A stretch of 6,279 bases of DNA, from positions 1 to 6,279 of the forward strand of contig DVEP01000003.1 of assembly GCA_015655975.1 (NCBI GenBank), in the 5' to 3' direction. This document shows positions 1 to 4,749 of the stretch, one piece after another. Position 1 is the first letter of the stretch, and every line of letters begins with the position of its first letter. Below the pieces are notes generated by a model that saw nothing but the letters and a program-made list of their open reading frames with translations, did not search any database and had not been told where the DNA came from. The stretch is from Eubacterium sp. GTDB lineage: Bacteria; Bacillota; Clostridia; Oscillospirales; Acutalibacteraceae. The position numbers and the translations under genes were made by a program.

Positions 1-157
1 GTCTGTAGATGTTTGGGATATTCGAGCAACAAGACGACGACTTGACAGTGTTGACCACCTTGAAGAAATTATTGCAAAAGAACGATTGATAATGTTTAGG
101 TCTGTTCGTGATGATATTTTATTGTTGCTAAAACTTGATGTTTACAACTCCCCTTAA
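1..157 (+). CDS. Small helical protein found beside inovirus Rep, copy 1 (5' end outside window)
   Basis: Reading from base 2, 51 residues remain before a TAA at 155-157. They align without gaps to the C-terminal two thirds of the minus-strand protein at 2790-3011, about 34 of 45 positions identical, sharing RATRRRLD, VDHLEEI and VRDDIL. Many codons differ at third positions, so the protein rather than the DNA appears conserved. The product is short, charged and probably all-helical, with a basic RATRRR patch; I do not recognise a named family. The intact copy overlaps the end of a rolling-circle initiator gene, so this copy may end a second, oppositely oriented inovirus-like unit lying left of the window. 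The last residues (after LLLLK) differ from the other copy. Function unknown; coding status is well supported by the paralogue. Confidence 0.75.
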   Translation, partial: SVDVWDIRATRRRLDSVDHLEEIIAKERLIMFRSVRDDILLLLKLDVYNSP

Positions 158-185
158 TTATACAAAACATTTATTTTGTATAATT
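156..185. repeat. Perfect palindrome with 12-bp arms and 6-bp centre
   Basis: AATTATACAAAA (156-167) and TTTTGTATAATT (174-185) are perfect inverted arms around CATTTA. The left arm uses the last two bases of the stop codon of the upstream gene. Exactly the same arms occur at 2755-2787, just after the stop of the paralogous gene, with a 9-base centre. It could be a weak AU-only terminator, a binding site for Rep or a repressor, or a tyrosine recombinase core site (12-6-12 resembles the 11-6-11 layout of Xer sites). The sequence does not decide between these. Confidence 0.8.
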
Positions 186-312
186 GCCTTTTGCGTTTAA
201 CGCAATCAGCAATTAACCGCTACTAACATCAACTGACCATTAACATATTTTTGCTTACAAAATAACCATTTTGTACAATTCACACTCGCGCTACTCCCTT
301 CAATGATTTTTG
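186..312. other. Non-coding spacer with two short palindromes
   Basis: No ORF of note. TTGCGTT-T-AACGCAA occupies 191-205. TACAAAAT-AACC-ATTTTGTA occupies 256-275 and shares its TACAAAA/TTTTGTA core with the palindromes at 156-185 and 2755-2787. The spacer separates the truncated gene from the promoter of the small RNA. Confidence 0.6.
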
Positions 313-341
313 TTGACATACGATATAAACTATGTTAAAAT
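313..341 (+). promoter_or_regulatory. Strong sigma-70/SigA promoter of the small RNA
   Basis: A consensus -35 TTGACA (313-318), a 17-base spacer and a -10 TAAAAT (336-341) preceded by TGT, giving an extended -10. Transcription would start near 347-349. It is the best promoter match I see in the window and no protein gene follows it on this strand. Confidence 0.8.
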
Positions 342-347
342 ACAAAA

Positions 348-456
348 GCAGGGTTACGAATAATCGTAACAAACAATACTCCTTATGTCCATACCGATTG
401 CCATCGGTGGGTATTGTAACACAAAAGGTCCCGACAATCAAGTCGGGACCTTTCTT
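348..456 (+). ncRNA. Structured, terminated small RNA convergent with the recombinase gene
   Basis: The transcript from the promoter at 313-341 to the terminator at 424-453 would be about 105 nt. It can form GTTACGA-ATAA-TCGTAAC (353-370), then an outer helix CAATAC/GTATTG (374-379 with 411-416) enclosing ACCGAT-TGCC-ATCGGT (393-408), then the terminator. A second pairing, ATACC (391-395) with GGTAT (409-413), competes with the outer helix. Bases 378-385 (ACTCCTTA) fall in an unpaired internal loop and are complementary to AAGGAGT Shine-Dalgarno sequences, including those of the genes at 2790-3011 and 5595-5828. A regulatory RNA is an inference. No known family recognised. The only ORF inside (from 385) has no ribosome binding site. 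Confidence 0.6.
424..453. terminator. Bidirectional intrinsic terminator between small RNA and recombinase gene
   Basis: AAAGGTCCCGAC (424-435) and GTCGGGACCTTT (442-453) form a perfect 12-bp stem with loop AATCAA, ending in T-rich tracts on both strands. It lies one base beyond the recombinase stop codon (455-457) and closes both convergent transcripts. Confidence 0.9.
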
Positions 457-976
457 ATATCTTGCGCTCTGTCAACTCGTCTGCAAGTGCGTATAACAAA
501 GTTGTAGTTATACTGTCATGGTTTAAAGTTTTTTTAATTTCTTCTATACTTTTACCTTGTTTTCTTAAATACACAGCATAATTTTTTCTCAATGTATGAG
601 GACTCAAATTTATATTTTTGATATTAAATCGTTTAGCAGCTCGCTTTAAATCAAGGTATACCGCTTGCCTTGTTCTATGTTTGCGCCAATCATTTGCACC
701 CTCAAAAATATAGTATCGTCCTTTTATTATTTCCATTTTTGCAAGCATTTTAGAAGAAAAATAACGGGTAGATTTTTTACCCGTCTTTTTTTCTATAATT
801 GTTATCGGATGTCGGTTTAACTGCCTTGCCCTTTCAACCTGTTCAACAGTTAAACACAATACATCTTCAATACGCCAACCCGTTGCTAATGCTATTTCAC
901 ATGCTATCTTATTTGGAGTTGTTAAAGACCACAAAAGAGCCGACAACGCGTCAGTGTCCATAAAATCAGATCGCAA
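455..976 (-). CDS. Tyrosine recombinase/integrase, catalytic domain only
   Basis: A 173-residue member of the phage-integrase (tyrosine recombinase) family, which cuts and rejoins DNA through a covalent 3'-phosphotyrosine. All expected active-site residues are visible in order: R35 (TGWRIEDVL), beta-hairpin Lys around K64 (EKKTGKK), H127 and R130 (SPHTLRK), H153 (LNHDS) and Y162 (TTTLLYA). Typical integrases have about 300-400 residues with arm- and core-binding domains before this; here the catalytic domain stands alone, as in short Fim-type recombinases. The start is a TTG at 974-976, four bases after the rep stop, with GGGGTG inside the last rep codons as ribosome binding site; an ATG at 961 has no good site. 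Coupling to rep suggests joint control. Likely roles are integration/excision or multimer resolution of the Rep_1 element; its site is not proven. Confidence 0.9.
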   Translation of the reverse strand: MRSDFMDTDALSALLWSLTTPNKIACEIALATGWRIEDVLCLTVEQVERARQLNRHPITIIEKKTGKKSTRYFSSKMLAKMEIIKGRYYIFEGANDWRKHRTRQAVYLDLKRAAKRFNIKNINLSPHTLRKNYAVYLRKQGKSIEEIKKTLNHDSITTTLLYALADELTERKI

Positions 977-980
977 AATT

Positions 981-1880
981 TCACCCCGTTTCTATTTCAT
1001 ATTTTTTTCCGTTCCATATCAAAGCAAAATCGAACATTTGTTCGATTGTATCATTATTGCCACTCATTTCTTGTTCGCTTTGCGTAACAGATAAAGAAGC
1101 GCTTTTATAATACTTTTGTATTATTCCATATTTTTGTAAAAAACGCCTACCCTTTAAAGTATAGCCAAGCGCATCGAGTATTGCAAGCCCAGAAACTGTA
1201 TCTTGTGAATAATCAAACGGCTTTACACAATATTTAGTTACTTCGGCAACTCCCTGCCAATCGCCAGACTTAACAGCAGATATACTGACTTGCAATAATT
1301 TATCAAAACTGCAACAATCACTCCAAATAGACCTAATTTTATCGTAGCTTAAATATACTTTGCTGTCATTAAAATAACTTTTTTTAACAGCAAATAAACA
1401 ATGTAAGTGCGGATGATAAGTACAATTATCGGCATTATATGATACTTCAAGTGCGCGCAACGCACCCTTAAAAGCCTTTTTTACACTTTTATGTTTCATA
1501 AATTTTCCGAAAGATTTATAAAGCATATTAACAGTATCATTCAATTTATTATGTGTACAATTAGGAATTGTTAAAACAATATGTATAAAACGATAACCAT
1601 CATTTTCCATCAGTTCGGCGCATTTTAACATTTCTGCAAATAATTTCATACTTCGCCTGTATTGACACATTGGGCATATTCTTTCCCTACAAAAATTTGC
1701 AGCAACTAAAGTATTTTCTTTAAAAAACAAGCGTGTGCCACATTGTTTTAAATGTATATCTTTTTCGGTATCTCTTAAATACAAACTGCTATTTATTAAA
1801 TCGGAAACCAACAAAGAATAATTTTTATATTTGTTATATTCTTTTTTTCTTTCAAGTATGCTGTCAAAATCAACGCACAT
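981..1880 (-). CDS. Rolling-circle replication initiator, Rep_1 (pC194/pUB110) family
   Basis: The 299-residue product has the layout of Rep_1 plasmid initiators, which nick the double-strand origin and prime leading-strand synthesis. An N-terminal Cys cluster CRERICPMC (64-72) resembles the family's putative metal-binding segment. FIHIVLTIP (98-106) fits motif I. The HUH metal site is HPHLH (156-160). The catalytic segment AEVTKYCVK holds E213 and Y217, with the same four-residue spacing as Glu210/Tyr214 of pC194 RepA. The length is normal, so the gene looks intact. There is no other in-frame start before a stop at 1899-1901. The start lacks a clear Shine-Dalgarno sequence and sits against a small hairpin (1881-1894), suggesting tight translational control. 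A pC194-like nick motif lies about 60 bp upstream. It is co-transcribed with the recombinase gene. Confidence 0.93.
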   Translation of the reverse strand: MCVDFDSILERKKEYNKYKNYSLLVSDLINSSLYLRDTEKDIHLKQCGTRLFFKENTLVAANFCRERICPMCQYRRSMKLFAEMLKCAELMENDGYRFIHIVLTIPNCTHNKLNDTVNMLYKSFGKFMKHKSVKKAFKGALRALEVSYNADNCTYHPHLHCLFAVKKSYFNDSKVYLSYDKIRSIWSDCCSFDKLLQVSISAVKSGDWQGVAEVTKYCVKPFDYSQDTVSGLAILDALGYTLKGRRFLQKYGIIQKYYKSASLSVTQSEQEMSGNNDTIEQMFDFALIWNGKKYEIETG

Positions 1881-1894
1881 CGCGTAACCACGCG
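1881..1894 (-). promoter_or_regulatory. Hairpin abutting the Rep_1 start codon
   Basis: CGCGT-AACC-ACGCG is a 5-bp GC-rich stem directly next to the ATG (1878-1880), where a ribosome binding site would normally lie. No AGGAG-like sequence is present. The hairpin probably lowers Rep translation; this is an inference from position. Confidence 0.5.
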
Positions 1895-1934
1895 CATTTT
1901 ACGGTTTTTTATGGGTGTTATGATGTTTCTAAAT

Positions 1935-1951
1935 TATCAAGATAAGATATC
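1935..1951 (-). other. Candidate double-strand origin (pC194/pUB110-type nick site)
   Basis: On the minus strand the sequence reads GATATCTTATCTTGATA. The core CTTATCTTGATA (1935-1946) matches, from memory, the nick region of pC194/pUB110-family plasmids, where the cut falls after CTTATCTTG. It is about 55-70 bp upstream of a Rep_1 gene and on the same strand, the expected arrangement for this family. A possible rep promoter (TTGTTC, 17 bases, GATAAT) overlaps it. Confidence 0.75.
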
Positions 1952-2100
1952 AATAGAACAATTTAACAATCCATAAAATGTTAAATGGTTACAAATTGCC
2001 AAACTACGAACGAGCACATCGTGCACGCGCTTCGCTTGTTCGTCTGCAGGAGTTCACACAAGGTTTCTACTCGTTCCCTTTGGTCACTCGGTCGGTCAAT

Positions 2101-2160
2101 GCTGGCGCGGATTATTAAAAATAATCACTCGCCCCAGCACTTGCCGACTTCCGCGCCAGC
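2101..2160. repeat. 10-bp GC-rich inverted repeat enclosing a small AT hairpin
   Basis: GCTGGCGCGG (2101-2110) and CCGCGCCAGC (2151-2160) are perfect inverted arms. Directly inside the left arm, ATTATT-AAA-AATAAT (2111-2125) forms a second stem. No T-run follows on either strand, so it acts more likely as a DNA or RNA structure than as a terminator. Confidence 0.65.
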
Positions 2161-2258
2161 CGACTCACTGCGTCGGTTGCGCAGTCGCTACACCTTCCTT
2201 GCTCGTCGTTCGCGACGCTCGAGCAGAAACTGTAAAGTCCCCATAGCACACAAATCAA

Positions 2259-2306
2259 AAAAAAACAAGGGCAAGTAGATGGCATAAATGCCACCCTTGT
2301 TTTTTT
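2259..2306. terminator. Strong bidirectional terminator with nested hairpin
   Basis: AAAAAAACAAGGG (2259-2271) pairs over 13 bp with CCCTTGTTTTTTT (2294-2306). Inside is TGGCAT-AA-ATGCCA (2280-2293). Either strand ends in a T-run after GC pairs. It may isolate the Rep_1 element from transcription to its right; no gene directly abuts it. Confidence 0.8.
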
Positions 2307-2541
2307 CTTTTTGCGTGCTTGGGGTGGCTCGCTCGTGCTAACACTACAATAACTCGCGTCGCATTCCCCGACACTCTTCTCGTCCTTGCCCTCTGGTGAA
2401 GGGGTCGTTTTCGCCCTCGGGCTCAACTTTGCCATCGCCCGAAAGGGGGAGTGCGGTCGCTATGCAACCGCACCCGCGCAAGCTCCTTCCGTTCTCGGCA
2501 TTCCCCTTCACAAGGGGGCGCAACCCACTGTCGGGGTTGCT

Positions 2542-2588
2542 AATATTTCACGCATTTAACACCTTTTAAAAGAAAAATATTACACGCA
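2542..2588 (+). repeat. Pair of 13-bp near-identical direct repeats
   Basis: AATATTTCACGCA (2542-2554) and AATATTACACGCA (2576-2588) differ at one base and start 34 bp apart in an AT-rich pocket within the GC-richer region. They could be protein-binding sites; only two copies are seen, so an iteron array is not claimed. Confidence 0.4.
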
Positions 2589-2686
2589 AATTATTATCCC
2601 CCCTCCCGTCCCCCCGTTGGGGGGAGCGCAGGGTTGCAAATAAGCGACGGTGTCGCCACTTTTAATGCTATACCCTCATTAGGACA

Positions 2687-2732
2687 CCTGCAAGGGTTTC
2701 ACAAGCGCTTAGCGCGCCCTTGCAGGCTTTTT
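2687..2732 (+). terminator. Stem-loop followed by T-run
   Basis: CCTGCAAGGG (2687-2696) pairs perfectly with CCCTTGCAGG (2717-2726), followed by CTTTTTG. The 20-base loop contains the self-complementary AAGCGCTT (2703-2710). The form is an intrinsic terminator for + strand transcription, though no + strand gene precedes it here. Confidence 0.6.
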
Positions 2733-2754
2733 GTACCATTTACCCGCTCAAGTG

Positions 2755-2787
2755 AATTATACAAAATCTGTTTTATTTTGTATAATT
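2755..2787. repeat. Perfect palindrome with 12-bp arms and 9-bp centre, second copy
   Basis: AATTATACAAAA (2755-2766) and TTTTGTATAATT (2776-2787) surround TCTGTTTTA. The arms are identical to those at 156-185, while the centre differs in sequence and length. It lies two bases beyond the stop of the small gene at 2790-3011, so in both copies the palindrome follows the same gene. It may be a terminator, an origin or packaging element, or a recombination site. Confidence 0.8.
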
Positions 2788-2789
2788 AA

Positions 2790-3011
2790 TTATTTTTCGA
2801 TTTCAATATGAAACTTCAACAAACTTAAAATATCATCCCTAACGGCTCTAAAAGTTTTTAACTGTTCTTTTGCGAGTATTTCTTCTAAATGGTCAACACA
2901 ATCAAGTCTTCTTCTTGTTGCACGCATATCCCATATATCAACATTTTCTTCTAATCTGATTTCAGCTATGTAGAAATATTCGTAAAGTTTTTCTTTTTCT
3001 TTTTCAGTCAT
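2790..3011 (-). CDS. Small helical protein overlapping inovirus rep, copy 2 (intact)
   Basis: A 73-residue charged protein with no signal peptide or membrane segment. A Lys/Glu-rich start (MTEKEKEK) is followed by probable helices holding WDMRATRRRLD (27-37) and VDHLEEILAKE. Its ATG (3009-3011) overlaps the rep stop (3004-3006) by eight bases, and AAGGAGTG inside rep provides a strong ribosome binding site nine bases upstream, so it is the last gene of the rep operon. A close homologue lies at the left edge of the window on the other strand, also followed by the same palindrome. The link to rep suggests a role in replication control or packaging, but no named family is recognised and function is unknown. 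Confidence 0.85.
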   Translation of the reverse strand: MTEKEKEKLYEYFYIAEIRLEENVDIWDMRATRRRLDCVDHLEEILAKEQLKTFRAVRDDILSLLKFHIEIEK

Positions 3012-3768
3012 CTATAAACACTCCTTGTTTGTACAGAATTGAGTTTTCATAATTGTTCACATTGATATTTACTGTGTCAGAATAAGTCCATTTTACTTTA
3101 GAGAGTATTTTTTCATAGTTTTTTCCATAAGTTCCTGCATAACCTTCTGTGTACAGTTCTAAAGGTTTTTCAAGGTTTCTTGATAAATGATAGGAATTCT
3201 TATAAAATTCTTCAAATTCCTCTTTACTTAAATATTTACATACATAAGCACCAAGATTGTTTACTTGTTTAACACTATTTATTTTAACAAAACCTTTACC
3301 CCAGCATTTCTCAATTAATTTAACTGGTATTTTATCACTGTAAAAAATCACTGCGTGGATATGTAAACTGCCTTTGTTATTTTCCTTTAAACCTCTTTTC
3401 TTTTGGTGTTCAGTTACATAAAGATATTTTAAATTTGAATAACCATTGTTTTTTAAATTCTTAATAAATAACTTAAAATCATCAATTACATTATCTAAAT
3501 TCAATTCAGTATTTTTATATGTCAATGTTATAAACTTTGTATTTTCAACTTCATTCGTCCAAATTATCTCTCTTATCTTTCTTCTTGCTCTTAATAAATT
3601 ATCTTCTCTCTTAACTTTTTCTTTTTCATCATCAAAACAACAAAAATCAAATATATTTCTTTTTTCTTTTTTCTCTACTGATATAGGATACAAATAACGA
3701 TAATAACAAACATGATTACCACATACAACAATTTTTTCAATGCGTTTTTTATCAACAACACATTGCAT
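3004..3768 (-). CDS. Inovirus-type rolling-circle replication initiator (G2P-like HUH endonuclease)
   Basis: A 254-residue initiator that would nick the phage double-strand origin to start rolling-circle synthesis. Visible motifs are FITLTY (79-84, motif I), GSLHIHAVIF (133-142) with the HIH variant of the HUH metal site, WGKGFVKI (156-163), and NLGAYVCKYLSK (171-182) with catalytic Tyr175 and K178, followed by SRNLEKP. This order fits the REP_ORF2/G2P type of filamentous and other ssDNA phages, not the Rep_1 protein at 981-1880. An N-terminal Cys/Tyr-rich segment and a Lys/Glu-rich linker precede the catalytic core. The ATG at 3766-3768 follows a good AAGGAG nine bases away. It lies downstream of the zot remnant, with a hairpin-bearing intergenic region between them. 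The gene appears intact and very AT-rich. Confidence 0.88.
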   Translation of the reverse strand: MQCVVDKKRIEKIVVCGNHVCYYRYLYPISVEKKEKRNIFDFCCFDDEKEKVKREDNLLRARRKIREIIWTNEVENTKFITLTYKNTELNLDNVIDDFKLFIKNLKNNGYSNLKYLYVTEHQKKRGLKENNKGSLHIHAVIFYSDKIPVKLIEKCWGKGFVKINSVKQVNNLGAYVCKYLSKEEFEEFYKNSYHLSRNLEKPLELYTEGYAGTYGKNYEKILSKVKWTYSDTVNINVNNYENSILYKQGVFIDD

Positions 3769-3906
3769 TATTTTATCTCCTTTTGTACATTTTAGACACT
3801 TGTCTCTTTTTCTCTTTTTTGAGGTATAGTCAAGTTAAAGTTAAGTACTTATATTAAAATAAAGCAAATAAAAAATTTTATATTACTTTCTTAACTTTTT
3901 TTAAGG
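3769..3906 (-). promoter_or_regulatory. AT-rich leader of the inovirus rep gene
   Basis: This non-coding stretch between the zot remnant and rep must hold the rep control region. AGACA-CT-TGTCT (3794-3805) is a 12-bp palindrome about 26 bp upstream of the start codon, and AAGTTA recurs in tandem near 3833-3845. On the minus strand TTGACT (about 3829-3834) could be a -35 box but lacks a good -10. No promoter can be assigned with confidence. Confidence 0.4.
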
Positions 3907-3945
3907 GGCTACCGTTAGGCGACCAAGTCGCCCTAACGGGTAGCC
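3907..3945. other. Long imperfect hairpin: candidate inovirus origin or packaging signal
   Basis: GGCTACCGTTAGGCGAC (3907-3923) pairs with GTCGCCCTAACGGGTAGCC (3927-3945) over 17 bp with two single-C bulges and loop CAA. No T-run follows on either strand, so it is not a normal terminator. It lies between the zot remnant and rep, where filamentous phages carry origin and packaging hairpins, and overlaps the last zot codons. CGACCAA (3920-3926) can also pair with TTGGTCG (3948-3954), giving an alternative fold. Confidence 0.6.
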
Positions 3946-4647
3946 AATTGGTCGAAGTCAACAAAATCATCCCAAGAATTCTTGACTACTTCTCTTTTCT
4001 CATCATATGTAAATGTGCTTATGAATTTTTTATAATACGATTTCCTCCAAAACAAATAATTTGAAAGAGGTACTTCGCAAACATCCCACACAACTTTACG
4101 CATTCCTTTTTTAAACATACGCCCAATAACTTCGGTCTGACGGTCTGCAACCTTACAAAGCGTTGTATGGCTTGTCCTCTATATGGGTAAAGTGTAAAAA
4201 GCCTGCTGAGAGGTACCACACTTCATCACAAGCACGCTTTACATTTAAATCTAAACCATCATAACTTTGAGTTGCTAAAAATAAATGTATATCGTTCTTG
4301 CGCAAGAAATTAAAAAACTGTTCGTCTTCCATAGACCAACTCTTATAATCTCGAGCATTCCAAACTGTTTTTGCCTCATCAATAAGAATTACACAACCCC
4401 TCAAATCAGAGTTATACAACCAGTTCTTATCTATATCAGTATAAACATAACCTTTTTTAGTTACATTTGTTTTAAGTGGTATTTGATAACAGTCTTTATA
4501 AGGAAATTGACAAAACACATCAAGTCCATTTTTCCTTGCACAATCAACCACAAGGGCGAATACCGTACTTTTACCTGCTCCCCTATCTCCTGTTACTATT
4601 GTGCAATAAGGTTCTAAACAGTGCTTGTACAGTCTTCTATTGAATAA
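3933..4647 (-). pseudogene. zot: Zot/gene I-like phage assembly ATPase, frameshifted and without start codon
   Basis: Zot (pI-like) ATPases drive filamentous phage export at the membrane. Reading from 4647, the frame gives LFNRRLYKHC, then Walker A GDRGAGKST (about 4567-4590), Walker B GCVILIDEAKT, and LFLATQSYDGLDL, a Zot-type sensor segment. This frame stops at TAA 4153-4155; the continuation VADRQTEVIGRMFKKG lies in another frame and runs to TAG 3933-3935, so a one-base shift is needed in about 4156-4178. No ATG, GTG or TTG precedes the P-loop in frame after the stop at 4648-4650; the GTG at 4551 would omit Walker A. The joined product, about 237 residues, lacks a clear membrane segment and the extracytoplasmic domain of longer Zots. 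Most likely an inactivated gene; programmed frameshifting or a sequencing error remain possible. Confidence 0.78.
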
Positions 4648-4658
4648 TTAAACAAGAT

Positions 4659-4717
4659 AATATATATAAGTGCGCCCCCCACTATCGTGGGGAGCCCAGC
4701 CGTTGCTTATATATATT
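4659..4717. repeat. 59-bp inverted repeat with nested GC hairpin at the 5' end of zot
   Basis: AATATATATAAG (4659-4670) and CTTATATATATT (4706-4717) are perfect 12-bp arms. Within them CCCCAC-TATC-GTGGGG (4677-4692) forms a GC-rich stem-loop. The repeat begins about 11 bp upstream of where zot coding sequence appears and may mark the event that removed the zot start and the genes expected before it. No T-run follows the GC stem. Confidence 0.7.
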
Positions 4718-4749
4718 TTGTTGCAAATACACAAATAGTTTTTTTATTT

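Larger units (their letters stand above)
1985..2750. other. GC-richer non-coding region crowded with stem-loops
   Basis: About 770 bp with no credible gene and visibly higher GC than its flanks. Stem-loops include 2101-2110/2151-2160 (10 bp), 2259-2306, GTGCGGT/ACCGCAC (2451-2473), CCCCTT/AAGGGG (2503-2517), GCAACCC/GGGTTGC (2520-2540), CCCCCC/GGGGGG (2610-2624), GCGAC/GTCGC (2644-2656) and 2687-2726. Its place beyond the nick site, with many hairpins, would suit a single-strand (lagging-strand) origin of a rolling-circle element. It could equally be host intergenic repeat debris. The long ORFs crossing it on each strand read as low-complexity Arg/Ser/Cys-rich translations without family resemblance. 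Confidence 0.55.

Noticed and set aside
313..341. Resemblance of the ACTATGTTAAAA segment to a dif XerD arm
   Set aside because: The left half does not match an XerC arm and the dyad spacing is wrong; an extended -10 promoter explains the sequence better.
385..507. 40-residue ORF starting inside the small RNA
   Set aside because: It has no Shine-Dalgarno sequence, reads through the intrinsic terminator and runs antisense into the recombinase gene.
1985..2435. ORFs of 97 residues (+, 1985-2278) and 106 residues (-, 2115-2435)
   Set aside because: They overlap each other on opposite strands, run through hairpins and a terminator, have Arg/Ser/Cys-rich composition without family resemblance, and lack good ribosome binding sites.
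4153..4551. Zot starting at the in-frame GTG (4549-4551)
   Set aside because: This would leave out the Walker A motif, which lies in the same frame just upstream, so the GTG is an internal Val codon.
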